Origin: Larkinella sp. C7 | GTDB lineage: Bacteria; Bacteroidota; Bacteroidia; Cytophagales; Spirosomataceae | DNA: 64,000 nt | Direction of reading: 5' to 3' | Assembly: GCF_006149005.1 (NCBI RefSeq) | Contig: NZ_VBSL01000004.1 | Location: 598,572 to 662,571, forward strand | In this document: positions 1 to 10,089 of the stretch, piece by piece | How the letters are laid out: every line of letters begins with the position of its first letter | How positions within the stretch are numbered: the stretch's first letter is position 1 | Notes under the pieces: model-generated | What the model saw: only the letters and a program-made list of their open reading frames with translations | What the model was told of the DNA's origin: nothing | Databases searched by the model: none | Program-made: the position numbers and the translations under genes

Positions 1-43
1 TTTCGATGAAACGGTATAAAGGAAGGATGAAGTGTATATAAAA

Positions 44-155
44 AAGAGTTGTTTCACGGAGTCGAGCGGAGTAAAAAAGAGTCTAACAGAGAAATTCTAA
101 AAGAAAACTCCGCTAAACTCTTTTTCACTCCGCTCAACTCCGCGAAACAACTCTT
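44..155. repeat. 39-bp inverted repeat after aconitase
   Basis: Two 39-nt arms (44-82 and 117-155) are reverse complements at 36 of 39 positions, with a 34-nt loop. The right arm ends 22 nt before the aconitase stop codon. All three mismatches become G-U pairs when the minus strand is transcribed, so the aconitase transcript can form an unbroken 39-bp stem. It probably acts as a 3' end or terminator/stability hairpin of the minus-strand gene; there is no clear U-run directly behind it. Confidence 0.8.
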
Positions 156-177
156 ACAAACACGTTATCGCAACAAC

Positions 178-2445
178 TTACGCGTTTTGCTTCTGCTTGA
201 TCAGGTTCAGGGCCGAACCGGCTTTGAACCACTCGATCTGCGTTTCGTTGTAGGTATGATTGACCTGGAATTCTTCGCTCGTTCCGTCGGTATGATTTAA
301 CCGGATCGTCAACTGACCGTTCGGGCTGAACTCCGTCAGGCCCAGAATGTCGATCGTGTCGTCTTCGCGGATGTCTTCGTAATCGTCCGGATTGGCAAAC
401 GTCAGGGCTAACATGCCCTGTTTTTTCAGGTTCGTTTCGTGAATCCGGGCGAATGATTTCACTAGAATGGCCCGAACACCCAGAAACCGGGGTTCCATAG
501 CCGCGTGCTCACGCGAGGAGCCTTCGCCGTAGTTTTCGTCACCCACCACAATCGAACCAATGCCGGCGGCTTTGTAAGCCCGCTGCACGGCCGGCACTTC
601 GCCAAATTCGCCCGTCAACTGGTTTTTGACGGTATTGGTCTTTTCATTGAAGAAATTGACCGCCCCGATCAGCATGTTGTTCGAAATGTTGTCGAGGTGA
701 CCCCGGTATTTCAACCACGGACCCGCCATCGAAATGTGGTCGGTCGTACACTTGCCTTTCGCCTTGATCAATAGTTTCAGGCCCGTCAGGTCGGTTCCTT
801 CCCAGGCTTTAAACGATTCGAGCAGTTGCAGACGGTCTGAAGTCGGGCTAACCGCAATCTGAATGCCGCTGCCATCTTCGGCCGGAGCCTGATAACCGGC
901 GTCATCCACGGCAAAACCGTTGACGGGCAATTCGATTCCCTGTGGTTCGTCCAGCATCACCGATTCGCCGGTTTCGCTAATCAGGCTGTCCGTCATCGGG
1001 TTGAAGGTCAGACTTCCGGCAATCGCCATCGCCGTCACCAGTTCGGGCGAAGCCACAAAGGCGTGGGTGGTGGCCAGACCGTCGTTCCGCTTTGCGAAGT
1101 TCCGGTTGAACGACGTAATGATGGAGTTTTGACGTTTCGGATCGTCGATGTGACGCGCCCACTGCCCGATACAAGGTCCGCAGGCATTGGCCAGAACGAC
1201 ACCGCCAATTTGCTCGAAGGTCGTTAGTAAACCGTCGCGCTGGGTCGTAAACCGAACCAGTTCCGAGCCCGGCGTTACGGTATATTCCGAATGGGTTTTC
1301 AGATTTTTGGAAATGGCCTGACGGGCTATCGAAGCTGCGCGGGTCAAATCTTCGTACGACGAGTTGGTGCAGGAACCGATCAGACCGACATCCAGTTTTT
1401 CGGGCCAGCCGTTTTCTTTCACGGCCTGGGCGAATTTCGACAGCGGCCAGGCCAGATCCGGCGTGTAAGGACCATTGACGTGGGGTTCGAGTTCCGACAG
1501 GTTGATCTCGATCACCTGATCGTAGTAAGCAGCCGGATCGGCGTATACTTCGTCGTCGGAACGCAGGTGCTGGCGAACGGCCTGGGCCGCATCGGCCACA
1601 TCGGCGCGGTCGGTTGCCCGGAGGTAATCGCCCATTTTTTCGTCGTAGGCAAAGATCGACGTCGTTGCTCCGATTTCAGCGCCCATGTTGCAAATGGTGC
1701 CTTTTCCGGTAGCCGACAGACTATCCGCGCCTTCCCCAAAATATTCCACGATGCAGCCCGTCCCGCCTTTTACGGTCAGAATACCGGCCACACGGAGGAT
1801 AATGTCTTTTGCCGAAGCCCAGCCCGACAATTTACCGACCAGTTTAATTCCGATCAGTTTTGGCATTTTTAACTCCCAGGGCAAACCGGCCATCACGTCG
1901 CAGGCATCAGCACCACCGACCCCAATGGCGATCATGCCCAACCCACCGGCGTTCGGCGTGTGCGAATCCGTCCCGATCATCAAACCGCCCGGAAACGCGT
2001 AGTTTTCGATCACGACCTGGTGAATAATCCCGGCACCCGGTTTCCAGAAACCGATCCCGTATTTGTCGGACACCGACGCCAGGAAAGCGTATACCTCCCG
2101 GTTTTTATTGTTGGCATTTTCCAGATCCTGCACAGCACCCACTTCAGCCTGGATCAGGTGATCGCAGTGAACGGTCGACGGTACAGCCACTTTGGAACGG
2201 CCGGCCTGCATAAACTGCAACAACGCCATCTGGGCCGTTGCGTCCTGCATTGCCACGCGATCGGGGGCAAAATCAACGTAATCTTTGCCCCGATTGAACG
2301 CCTTTTGGGCGATTCCGTTGCTAAGGTGGGCGTACAATATTTTTTCCGACAGCGTGAGCGGATGGCCCACCACTTGCCGGGCTGCTTCGACACGTTCGCC
2401 GAAACCGTCGTATACGCGCTGAATCATGTCAAAATCAAAAGCCAT
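178..2445 (-). CDS. acnA: aconitate hydratase
   Basis: Aconitase of the TCA cycle, converting citrate to isocitrate through cis-aconitate in the cytoplasm with a 4Fe-4S cluster. The three cluster ligands are visible as Cys359 in [10 protein letters not shown] and Cys422/Cys425 in ACGPCIGQW. The swivel domain follows from about residue 560, with a [15 protein letters not shown] motif near residue 640. At 755 residues it fits the mitochondrial-type aconitase length rather than the longer (about 890) bacterial AcnA/IRP type, so the symbol is the family's rather than a strict orthology claim. The ATG start at 2445 begins the conserved N-terminus. It stands alone on the minus strand, and a long hairpin lies downstream. 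Confidence 0.96.
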   Translation of the reverse strand: MAFDFDMIQRVYDGFGERVEAARQVVGHPLTLSEKILYAHLSNGIAQKAFNRGKDYVDFAPDRVAMQDATAQMALLQFMQAGRSKVAVPSTVHCDHLIQAEVGAVQDLENANNKNREVYAFLASVSDKYGIGFWKPGAGIIHQVVIENYAFPGGLMIGTDSHTPNAGGLGMIAIGVGGADACDVMAGLPWELKMPKLIGIKLVGKLSGWASAKDIILRVAGILTVKGGTGCIVEYFGEGADSLSATGKGTICNMGAEIGATTSIFAYDEKMGDYLRATDRADVADAAQAVRQHLRSDDEVYADPAAYYDQVIEINLSELEPHVNGPYTPDLAWPLSKFAQAVKENGWPEKLDVGLIGSCTNSSYEDLTRAASIARQAISKNLKTHSEYTVTPGSELVRFTTQRDGLLTTFEQIGGVVLANACGPCIGQWARHIDDPKRQNSIITSFNRNFAKRNDGLATTHAFVASPELVTAMAIAGSLTFNPMTDSLISETGESVMLDEPQGIELPVNGFAVDDAGYQAPAEDGSGIQIAVSPTSDRLQLLESFKAWEGTDLTGLKLLIKAKGKCTTDHISMAGPWLKYRGHLDNISNNMLIGAVNFFNEKTNTVKNQLTGEFGEVPAVQRAYKAAGIGSIVVGDENYGEGSSREHAAMEPRFLGVRAILVKSFARIHETNLKKQGMLALTFANPDDYEDIREDDTIDILGLTEFSPNGQLTIRLNHTDGTSEEFQVNHTYNETQIEWFKAGSALNLIKQKQNA

Positions 2446-2650
2446 AGACAGGAGGAATTAGCAGTGAATAGTAAAATGTATCTGAATAAACAACACCGGC
2501 TACCGGAAAATGAGTTTCCCGATGAGCGTGTCAAAATTAGGTGATTTTCATTCTAAAATAAAACAGGATGGAATTTTCCCGATAATTTGTAAACGTTATC
2601 GCTATTCTGTCCCTTTTGCGAGCCTATTTGTAGAAACAAGGCCGGTGGAG

Positions 2651-3424
2651 TCAATTACTACTCGACATGGCCTTAGGGGTGTCCATCGTGAGGTCGGTTT
2701 GCGAGCGGGGTTTCCAGTCCAGCAAATTGTATTTCAAAATGCAGAAAATGGCCCGAAACCCGTCACGCCAGCCGATTTTCTTTCCTTCCTGATACGTCCG
2801 GCCATAATAGGAGATGCCGACTTCGTAGATCCGGATGCCCGGAATGCGGGCAATCTTGGCGGTTACTTCCGGTTCGAAGCCAAACCGCTTTTCGTTCAGA
2901 TCGATCGACTTGATGATTTCGCTGCGAAACACTTTGAAACAGGTTTCCATGTCGGTCAGGTTCAAATCAGTGAGCATGTTCGAGAGCAGCGTCAAAAACC
3001 GGTTGCCCACGGTATGCCAGAAATACAACACCCGGTGTGGCCGCCCGCCCATGAAACGGGACCCGTACACCACATCCGCCCGGCCCGCCAGCAATGGTTG
3101 CAGCAAATGGCCATATTCTTCGGGATCATATTCCAGATCGGCGTCCTGAATGATGATAAAATTCCCGTGAGCGCATTGAATTCCTACCCGCAGCGCTTCG
3201 CCTTTCCCCTGATTAACAGCCTGTTTGATGTAGTGTATGGTCGTGTCGGCATGATCCTCGTTAAACCGCCGGACAATCGATTCAGTTTGATCCGTAGAAC
3301 CGTCGTCTACGACGATAATTTCCCGACTCAACTGACCAGGAAGGCCGACTTCGGCCACTCGTTTCAAAACGAATCCGATGGTTTTTTCCTCGTTGTAAGC
3401 AGGAATGATAATCGATAAAAGCAT
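2651..3424 (-). CDS. GT2 glycosyltransferase, dolichyl-phosphate mannosyltransferase-like
   Basis: Family 2 glycosyltransferase of 257 residues with the GT-A fold. The N-terminus carries SIIIPAYNEEKTIGFVLKR, followed by VVDDGSTD near residue 40 and the metal-binding QDADLEYDP near residue 95. There is no C-terminal membrane segment, so it resembles DPM1/polyprenol-phosphate glycosyltransferases, which charge a lipid-phosphate carrier with sugar at the inner membrane. The next gene upstream on the same strand (ending at 3488) encodes a large polytopic membrane protein, which makes a lipid-linked sugar pathway plausible. The exact sugar and acceptor cannot be read from the sequence. Confidence 0.9.
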   Translation of the reverse strand: MLLSIIIPAYNEEKTIGFVLKRVAEVGLPGQLSREIIVVDDGSTDQTESIVRRFNEDHADTTIHYIKQAVNQGKGEALRVGIQCAHGNFIIIQDADLEYDPEEYGHLLQPLLAGRADVVYGSRFMGGRPHRVLYFWHTVGNRFLTLLSNMLTDLNLTDMETCFKVFRSEIIKSIDLNEKRFGFEPEVTAKIARIPGIRIYEVGISYYGRTYQEGKKIGWRDGFRAIFCILKYNLLDWKPRSQTDLTMDTPKAMSSSN

Positions 3425-3487
3425 AGGGAAAAGTGAGTTTATCCCCTATTTTAACAGGTTTTATTTACTTTATTAACAAAAAGGTTA

Positions 3488-5203
3488 CTAATTTTTATTT
3501 CGACTGACGAGCGTACTCCGAAACCCATCCGCGACGGTTTGGCCCCGCAATTCCAGATCCGGATAAAAATAGGGAGAGCAGGGTTCCTCCAGTTCGTAAC
3601 AACTCTGAAGGGTGGGGGTATTGACCGGAACCAGCACCACCAAACCACTTTGGGTACGTTGGCGGGTGAACATTTCGGCTTCCGTGCCGTGGGTGCGATA
3701 CGTCAGCGGTTTGGGCAACAATGCATAGGTTTGCAGGGGAAACCGTTCTTTCCAGAGAAAAACATACCCATAATACCCCAATAAAATACTGATCAGCCCC
3801 ACCACCAGGGCGTTGGTCCAGGGCATGATGTTCCAGTAGTTGGTTTTGGTAGGAAAGAAGGGTAAAACGGGCAAAAAAGTGGTCATCCAGACAAAGGCAT
3901 ACCCGAAGCGGAATTCCGGGGCCGACAGAAACCAGAACAGAAAACCGGCCAGAGCGGCTCCATACGGAAGTACCAGCGGTTGAAACCGGGTTCGTCGCGC
4001 CGGATTGAAAAAATGGCTCAGGGCCAGAAAAGGCGACACGACGGCCAGCAGCCAGGTTGGTTTGTTCAGGAAATAATAATCTTTGTATTGCCACCAGGCC
4101 GGAATCCATTCCGACGCCGGTGTTTTCAGGAGTGAGGCATCAAAATACGGTTCGATAATCCGGAATTTGGCCCAGAACTCGACAAAATCCTTTTCAAAAC
4201 GCACCCGTTCAACCGGAATTTCCCAATCGAATGAAAACAGGTCCAGCGCCGGAAAAGGATACAGCAGATACCCCGACAGAATCGTCGTACGAATCATCCA
4301 GGGCAAAACCGTCAGCAGGCCCAATCCGCCCAGCCACACAATATGACGGCCAGTAAGCTGTTTTCTGAACGCCCACGCAAGCGGCACGAGAACCAGCGCA
4401 ATGGGAATCGTCGCTAATTTGACAGTAATGCAAACACAAACCAACATGAAGAGGAGGACGTGCCGAATGGAGAAAACCGGACGAAGTTCCAGCCAGATCA
4501 GGAAGATGGTGATGGGCAGCAGTGCCCCCCAGACATCGGGCGTCGGCGAAAAAACCTGCCGGATCTGGTAAAAAAGAAGGAGGCTCAGAATGACAACGGC
4601 TAAAAACCGGACGGGCGTGGCTGAGCGAATCTGACTCAAGAGCCGCCAGCAGACAACGAGATACAGAAATCCGTTGAGCGGAAACAGCGTCTGACCGGCC
4701 CAGTCTGTAAACCCAAAGGCCGCCGAAGTGACCAGAAAACTGGAGTTAAATGCCAGCCGTCCGTGTAGATTGCCCAGACCGGGAATGACCCGAAACCGTT
4801 CGTACCAGCGCATGGAAGGCAAATGATACATGCCACTGTCGATGTTAGCGGGTTCGAGGGTTGAGTAGAGCAGCACAACCACCACAAACAGCCAGAAAAG
4901 CGGAATCTGTTTTTGCTGCCGGGTAAATCGACGGAAATAAGCCGACACCGATGCCGTAGACCCTGCGGCCATCAAAACCGCCCCGGCCAGCCAGCCCAGA
5001 GCCAGGTAGTGATTGGCGGGCAAAAAAATGGAGGCCAGTTGCACAAACATAACGAGCAGACATAGGCCGACCAACACCAGGTCACTCCCTTTGACCGGTT
5101 CCGAACCATCGATCAACCGCCACCGAATCAACACGCTATAGAAAAACAGACCATATGCAAAACAACCGGACGCCAGAAACGCCCACAGAATCAGAAGTAT
5201 CAT
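3488..5203 (-). CDS. polytopic membrane protein, LIC_10190/GT-C-like
   Basis: 571-residue integral membrane protein with about 12 hydrophobic segments over residues 1-510 and a soluble C-terminal tail of about 60 residues. The opening MILLILWAFLASGCFAYG and the acidic/aromatic loop near residue 125 resemble the LIC_10190-type membrane proteins and GT-C glycosyltransferases of cell-envelope sugar pathways. It precedes the GT2 gene on the same strand with a 63-nt gap, so the two probably form one unit: the GT2 would charge a lipid carrier and this protein would use it. The activity is inferred, not shown. Confidence 0.65.
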   Translation of the reverse strand: MILLILWAFLASGCFAYGLFFYSVLIRWRLIDGSEPVKGSDLVLVGLCLLVMFVQLASIFLPANHYLALGWLAGAVLMAAGSTASVSAYFRRFTRQQKQIPLFWLFVVVVLLYSTLEPANIDSGMYHLPSMRWYERFRVIPGLGNLHGRLAFNSSFLVTSAAFGFTDWAGQTLFPLNGFLYLVVCWRLLSQIRSATPVRFLAVVILSLLLFYQIRQVFSPTPDVWGALLPITIFLIWLELRPVFSIRHVLLFMLVCVCITVKLATIPIALVLVPLAWAFRKQLTGRHIVWLGGLGLLTVLPWMIRTTILSGYLLYPFPALDLFSFDWEIPVERVRFEKDFVEFWAKFRIIEPYFDASLLKTPASEWIPAWWQYKDYYFLNKPTWLLAVVSPFLALSHFFNPARRTRFQPLVLPYGAALAGFLFWFLSAPEFRFGYAFVWMTTFLPVLPFFPTKTNYWNIMPWTNALVVGLISILLGYYGYVFLWKERFPLQTYALLPKPLTYRTHGTEAEMFTRQRTQSGLVVLVPVNTPTLQSCYELEEPCSPYFYPDLELRGQTVADGFRSTLVSRNKN

Positions 5204-5537
5204 TTTAAGAATTTGAAGCGATTAAAACCGTAAGATCGTCCGCCGAAGTGGTCATGGCAGATCGTTTCATCATTCAACATTAGGCATTTTAGGGGTTCAA
5301 TTCACAAATTAATTTATTTCTTTTCTAAACGGCGTCAACTATCGGCGAACTCAGGGGCTTCAACGCTGTTACTACAAGCGGGTTAAATCGGCCATGCCGT
5401 TGTCTATCCGTGGTTTTAAGCCCCAATCCTGCGGTTGGATCTGATCATTTTTACCTAGTTTCCCTGAACGTTTAGCCCCCTGAAATCGTTATAAAAACGC
5501 AGCAATCACCCGCCCGGCCACCTTTCCCGCCTGTAGA
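5204..5537. other. intergenic region, no gene seen
   Basis: Space between the divergent membrane-protein gene and topA. No open frame, RNA gene or strong hairpin was recognised. It contains a short imperfect pair (TCAGGGGCT near 5351 and AGCCCCCTGA near 5474) that is too weak to call a structure. Only the topA promoter to its right is supported. Confidence 0.5.
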
Positions 5538-5571
5538 TTTGTAAGTATTACGTCTTTTGCTTCTATATTTG
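5538..5571 (+). promoter_or_regulatory. Bacteroidota-type promoter of topA
   Basis: TTTG at 5538-5541 is followed after 22 nt by TATATTTG at 5564-5571, matching the Bacteroidota -33 (TTTG) and -7 (TAnnTTTG) elements. The predicted transcript begins near 5578, giving a leader of about 50 nt before the topA ATG at 5628. Confidence 0.65.
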
Positions 5572-5627
5572 GCACGAGACGTGGGGACCGATTGTCGGTG
5601 CAGTTTTAACATTCAACCTGAATCTAT

Positions 5628-8180
5628 ATGTCAAAAAACCTGGTTATCGTGGAATCACCCGCGAAGGCGAGGACCATTGAAGGGTATCTGGGTAAAGATT
5701 TCGTGGTGAAATCGAGCTATGGTCATGTTCGGGATTTGCCAAAAGATGATATGGCGATTGACATCCAGAATGGCTTTCGTCCGATCTACGAAGTTTCTCC
5801 CGATAAACGTCAGGTTATCAGTGAATTAAAGAAACTGGTAAAGGAATCTGAAGTCATCTGGCTCGCAACGGACGACGACCGCGAAGGGGAAGCCATCTCC
5901 TGGCATTTGAAAGAAGCACTGGGTCTGAAAGACGATACCAAACGGATTGTTTTTCATGAGATTACCAAAAAAGCGATTCAGAAGGCCATCGATTCACCCC
6001 GTCTGATCGATATTGATTTAGTCAATGCCCAGCAGGCCCGGCGCGTTCTCGACCGGCTGGTGGGGTTTGAGCTGTCACCGGTTTTGTGGAAAAAGATTAA
6101 ATCGGGCAGTTCGATGGCTTTGTCGGCGGGTCGGGTGCAGTCGGTTGCGGTTCGGCTCATTGTGGAGCGTGAACGCGAAATCGATGGCCACAGCACCAAA
6201 TCCAGCTACAAGGTTACGGCCCAGTTCATTGTCGACAACGGCAAGATTCTGAACGCCGAGCTGCCCAAAAATTTCGGTACGCTCGACGAAGCGCGCGCTT
6301 TTCTGGACAAATGCCGGGCAGCCATTTTCACGATCAAAAATCTGGAAACCAAACCCGCCAAGAAATCGCCTGCACCGCCCTTTACCACCTCGACGCTGCA
6401 ACAGGAAGCCTCCCGCAAATTGTCGTTCTCGGTTTTGCAAACCATGACGCTGGCGCAGAAACTGTATGAAAGCGGGAAGATTTCGTATATGCGGACGGAC
6501 TCGATCAGTCTGTCGCAGGAAGCCATCGACAAGGCGAAACAGGCGATTACAACCGACTTTGGGGAAAAATACGTTCATACCCGCCAATACAAAACCAAAT
6601 CCGAATCGGCGCAGGAAGCCCACGAAGCCATCCGACCGACCGACTTTTCGGTCAAAACCGCCGGGGGTGACCGCAACGAACAACGCTTGTATGACCTGAT
6701 CTGGAAACGCTCCATTGCCTCCCAAATGGCGGATGCGCAACTGGAACGGACGACAGCAACCATCGGCATTTCGACCACGCCGGAAGAATTGATTGCACAA
6801 GGTGAGGTGATCAAGTTCGACGGTTTTCTGAAAGTGTACCTGGAATCGACCGACGACGAAGACGAAGAAAGCAAAGGCATGCTGCCTCCGCTCTCCATTG
6901 GTCAGGTGTTGAATCTGGATCAGATGAAAGCCACCCAGCGATTCAGCCGACCTGCTCCCCGGTATACGGAAGCCAGTCTGGTGAAAAAACTGGAAGAAAT
7001 GGGCATTGGCCGGCCGTCGACGTACGCGCCGACGATTTCGACCATTGTCAAACGGCAGTACGTCATCAAGGAAGACCGGCCCGGAAAAGAGCGCGATTTC
7101 AAGGAATTGATTTTGAAAAAAGGCGAAATCGAGGAAAAAACCGGCAAGGAAAATTACGGTTCCGAAAAAGCCAAGCTCTTCCCGACCAACATGGGGCTGG
7201 TGGTCAATGATTTTCTGGTCGAATACTTCGAAGGCATTGTCGATTATAAGTTTACGGCCAACGTCGAGAAGGAATTTGATGAGATCGCCAACGGCAAAAT
7301 GGGTTGGCAGGACATGATCCAGAACTTCTACGGCGACTTCCACCGGAACGTTGAAACCGTGCAGGGTGCCGCCCTGACGGGATCAAAACCGGGTAGCCGT
7401 GATCTGGGAATTCACCCGGAATCGGGCAAAAAGGTGTCGGCCCGGCTGGGAAAATACGGCGCTTACGTCCAGATTGGCGAAGCCACCGACGAGGACAAAC
7501 CGCAGTTTGCCAACCTCAAAAAAGACCAGTTGATCGAAACCATCTCACTCGAAGAGGCCCTTGATCTGTTCTCGCTGCCCCGCGAAGTCGGCTTTTTTGA
7601 AGACAAACCGATGGTGATCGGCATTGGCAAGTTTGGTCCGTACGTCCGGCACGACGATAAATACGTCTCGCTTTCGAAAGAAGACGATCCCTACACGATT
7701 ACCGCCGAACGCACCGTCGAACTGATTCAGCAAAAGCGGTTGGAAAACATCAGCGAATCCATCGGGGAGTTTGAAGGCAAGCTGATTTCCACCGGAAAAG
7801 GTCGTTTTGGCCCGTACGTCAAACACGACGACAAATACATTTCACTGCCGAAAGGCGAATCGCCTGCTGGTTTAACGCTGGAACGCGCCATCGAACTGAT
7901 TCAGGCCAAACGCTTGACGGAGAGCAATAAATACATCAAGGAGTTTCCGGAAAACCCGGCCGTGAAAGTCGTCAACGGCATGTATGGCCCCTACATTTCC
8001 ATTGGAAAGCGGAATGTCAAAATCCCGAAGGATGTAGAACCGGCGACGTTGACCCTGGAAGACTGCCTGAAACTGGCGGGCGATACGGGTGGCGAGGAAA
8101 AACCCAAAGCGAAGAAGGTTACAAAAGCCCCGGCAACGCGTCCCGCTGCGGCCAAGAAAACCGCCGTGAAGAAGAAGTAA
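5628..8180 (+). CDS. topA: DNA topoisomerase I
   Basis: Type IA topoisomerase of 850 residues that relaxes negative supercoils by cutting one strand. The Toprim domain opens with LVIVESPAKARTIEGYLG, the acidic DDDREGEAISWH lies near residue 87, and the active-site tyrosine sits in KISYMRTDSISLS near residue 287. The C-terminus has no zinc-finger cysteines; instead there are about four topoisomerase C-terminal repeats (each with a GxxGPYV or GxYGAYV core, residues about 600-815) and a Lys/Ala-rich tail ending in KKTAVKKK. This is the usual Bacteroidota form. A promoter lies upstream and a strong terminator 25 nt downstream, so it is probably monocistronic. Confidence 0.97.
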   Translation: MSKNLVIVESPAKARTIEGYLGKDFVVKSSYGHVRDLPKDDMAIDIQNGFRPIYEVSPDKRQVISELKKLVKESEVIWLATDDDREGEAISWHLKEALGLKDDTKRIVFHEITKKAIQKAIDSPRLIDIDLVNAQQARRVLDRLVGFELSPVLWKKIKSGSSMALSAGRVQSVAVRLIVEREREIDGHSTKSSYKVTAQFIVDNGKILNAELPKNFGTLDEARAFLDKCRAAIFTIKNLETKPAKKSPAPPFTTSTLQQEASRKLSFSVLQTMTLAQKLYESGKISYMRTDSISLSQEAIDKAKQAITTDFGEKYVHTRQYKTKSESAQEAHEAIRPTDFSVKTAGGDRNEQRLYDLIWKRSIASQMADAQLERTTATIGISTTPEELIAQGEVIKFDGFLKVYLESTDDEDEESKGMLPPLSIGQVLNLDQMKATQRFSRPAPRYTEASLVKKLEEMGIGRPSTYAPTISTIVKRQYVIKEDRPGKERDFKELILKKGEIEEKTGKENYGSEKAKLFPTNMGLVVNDFLVEYFEGIVDYKFTANVEKEFDEIANGKMGWQDMIQNFYGDFHRNVETVQGAALTGSKPGSRDLGIHPESGKKVSARLGKYGAYVQIGEATDEDKPQFANLKKDQLIETISLEEALDLFSLPREVGFFEDKPMVIGIGKFGPYVRHDDKYVSLSKEDDPYTITAERTVELIQQKRLENISESIGEFEGKLISTGKGRFGPYVKHDDKYISLPKGESPAGLTLERAIELIQAKRLTESNKYIKEFPENPAVKVVNGMYGPYISIGKRNVKIPKDVEPATLTLEDCLKLAGDTGGEEKPKAKKVTKAPATRPAAAKKTAVKKK

Positions 8181-8204
8181 TTATACGTCCGATTGTCAGG
8201 TACG

Positions 8205-8237
8205 AAGCCCCTCAATCAACACTGAGGGGCTTTTTTT
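8205..8237 (+). terminator. intrinsic terminator of topA
   Basis: AAGCCCCTCA (8205-8214) pairs perfectly with TGAGGGGCTT (8223-8232) around an 8-nt loop and is followed by a run of seven T. It lies 25 nt after the topA stop codon. Confidence 0.9.
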
Positions 8238-8347
8238 ACCCATTCCATTCCAGGCGATTTCCAACCCGATCGGTCATCTTCAGAAACACCCGTTTTTTAG
8301 TTTCCGAAAGTTGCCCTACTTTGAACGCGCATTCCATAGCTTGTATC

Positions 8348-9058
8348 ATGCCCAAACGTCTTAAACTGGTTGTGCTTTCCGGTGCCGGGATCAGTGCCGA
8401 GAGCGGTTTGAAAACCTTCCGTGATTCCAACGGGCTGTGGGAAAACCACCGCATCGAAGATGTTGCTACGCCCGAAGGCTGGGCGAAAGATCCGGATCTG
8501 GTGCTTGAGTTTTATAACCAGCGCCGGAAACAGGCCCTGTCTGCCCAACCCAACGCCGGCCATCTGGCGTTGAAATCCCTGGAGGTGTACTATGAGGTGA
8601 CCATCATCACCCAAAACGTCGATAATCTGCACGAAAAAGCCGGTTCATCGAACGTCATTCACCTGCACGGCGAACTGTTCAAGTCGCGCAGCACGCGGGA
8701 TGAAAACCTGGTGTATGACATCAAAGGCTGGGAATTGAAACGAACCGACCGCTGCGAAAAAGGCGCACCGCTGCGCCCACACATTGTCTGGTTTGGCGAA
8801 GCCGTGCCGATGATGGAAACCGCCGTTGAACTGACCCATGCCGCCGACATTCTGATCATCGTTGGCACTTCGATGGTGGTTTACCCGGCGGCAGGTTTGA
8901 TCGACTACGTCCGGCCGGGGGTCCCGATTTACGTGGTCGATCCGAACGTGCCGGATATACGTCCCCGCAAAAACCTGACGTTTATTCCCGAACCAGCCAC
9001 GACAGGTTTGTCGCGGCTGGCCGAGCAGTTGATCGTTAATGCAACGGGCGGGGCTTGA
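8348..9058 (+). CDS. sirtuin, NAD-dependent protein deacylase, zinc cysteines missing
   Basis: Sir2 family enzyme of 236 residues that removes acyl groups from lysines using NAD. GAGISAESGLKTFRDSNGLW (residues 12-31), TQNVDNLHEKAG and the catalytic His107 in HLHGEL are present. Tyr56 and Arg59 in FYNQRRKQ match the Tyr-x-x-Arg pair of CobB/SIRT5-type sirtuins that accept succinyl or malonyl lysine. The zinc ribbon is degenerate: of the usual four cysteines only Cys136 remains between His107 and PLRPHIVWFG. The ATG at 8348 is preferred over the TTG at 8321 because the family begins at KRLKLVVLSGAGIS. The 3' end overlaps the convergent YitT gene by 23 bp. Confidence 0.92.
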   Translation: MPKRLKLVVLSGAGISAESGLKTFRDSNGLWENHRIEDVATPEGWAKDPDLVLEFYNQRRKQALSAQPNAGHLALKSLEVYYEVTIITQNVDNLHEKAGSSNVIHLHGELFKSRSTRDENLVYDIKGWELKRTDRCEKGAPLRPHIVWFGEAVPMMETAVELTHAADILIIVGTSMVVYPAAGLIDYVRPGVPIYVVDPNVPDIRPRKNLTFIPEPATTGLSRLAEQLIVNATGGA

Positions 9059-9926
9059 TCATCCCGCCTTTAACGTCGGCAATGCTGTGTTCAATCAGAA
9101 ATGCCTTTTCATCGACTTCACTGATTTTATCTTTTAAACGGGTGATTTCGAGCCGGGTAACAACGGCATACAGAATATTGATGTCGTTTTCGCGCATGCC
9201 GCGTTTGCCAAAACCTTTTTCACCTTTCAAAACGGTTACCCCGCGTTCGAGTTCTTCCGTGATCAGTTGGCGCACCTCTTCGTGCCGATCCGACACGATC
9301 ATGACGGCGATGTATTCTTCAATACCGTGAATGATAAAATCAACGGTTTTGGAGGCCGAGAGATACGTCAACATGGCATAAAGGGCGGTTTCGACGTTGA
9401 TAAACACCGCGGCAGACCCAAAAATCAAAACGTTGATGATCATGATGACATCCCCTACCGACAGGGGTGAACGGCGGCTCACATAAATCGCCAGCACCTC
9501 CGTCCCATCCAGCACGCCCCCTCCCCGAATGGCCAGTCCAATTCCGGCACCGAGGAAAAAACCGCCAAAGACGGCTATCAACAGCTTATCCGTTGTCACA
9601 ACCGGATACGGGATAAAAGCCAGACACAAAGCCAGTAATCCAATGGCGACGGCGGTTTTGAGGGCAAAAGTCCAGGAAACCTGACGGAATCCCATCCAGA
9701 TAAACGGAATATTGACCACCACGACCAGAATAGCCAGGTCGATACCCGTTTTAATTTGAAGCAGCAGCGAAATACCGATCACGCCCCCGTCCAGAAAATC
9801 ATTGGGCAATAAAAACCCTTTCAGCCCCATCCCGGCGCTGAGTACACCCAGTACAATCAATATGACCTCTTTTATTTCCCGAAAAACGGCTGAATTGCGA
9901 GCCCGTTGTATGCGTTTCTTTACCAT
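9036..9926 (-). CDS. YitT family membrane protein
   Basis: 296 residues: about five or six membrane segments (residues 20-200) of the YitT/DUF161 type followed by a soluble C-terminal DUF2179 domain with GKRGMRENDINILYAVVTR. The family consists of inner-membrane proteins of uncertain, probably transport-related function. Residues GGVLDGTEVLAIYVS near 135 match its conserved repeat. The start at 9926 gives a basic N-terminus (MVKKRIQRAR) before the first helix, as expected by the positive-inside rule. It runs tail to tail with the sirtuin gene, overlapping its last 23 bp. Confidence 0.9.
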   Translation of the reverse strand: MVKKRIQRARNSAVFREIKEVILIVLGVLSAGMGLKGFLLPNDFLDGGVIGISLLLQIKTGIDLAILVVVVNIPFIWMGFRQVSWTFALKTAVAIGLLALCLAFIPYPVVTTDKLLIAVFGGFFLGAGIGLAIRGGGVLDGTEVLAIYVSRRSPLSVGDVIMIINVLIFGSAAVFINVETALYAMLTYLSASKTVDFIIHGIEEYIAVMIVSDRHEEVRQLITEELERGVTVLKGEKGFGKRGMRENDINILYAVVTRLEITRLKDKISEVDEKAFLIEHSIADVKGGMIKPRPLH

Positions 9927-10089
9927 AATGCCTGAGTTGATGGTGGATAACTAATTAGATTATCAAAACCGTATGTTTGTATTTACAGTCTTGCCCTGAT
10001 CCGTTGACAAACTAGGTGATGTCATCGGCGGATAGAATCCCAACGAAGGCTCGCCGGAATATCAGGAGTAAATAATCAAATCAGGACCT

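Noticed and set aside
2510..3418. 302-codon plus-strand frame antisense to the GT2 glycosyltransferase
   Set aside because: It lies wholly against a gene with clear motifs and has no recognisable domain; high-GC third positions give long antisense frames here.
5340..5490. Possible tRNA or small RNA in the topA upstream region
   Set aside because: No acceptor/anticodon stem pattern or terminator could be drawn.
6075..7343. 422-codon minus-strand frame inside topA
   Set aside because: Antisense shadow of topA with Phe-rich, unnatural composition.
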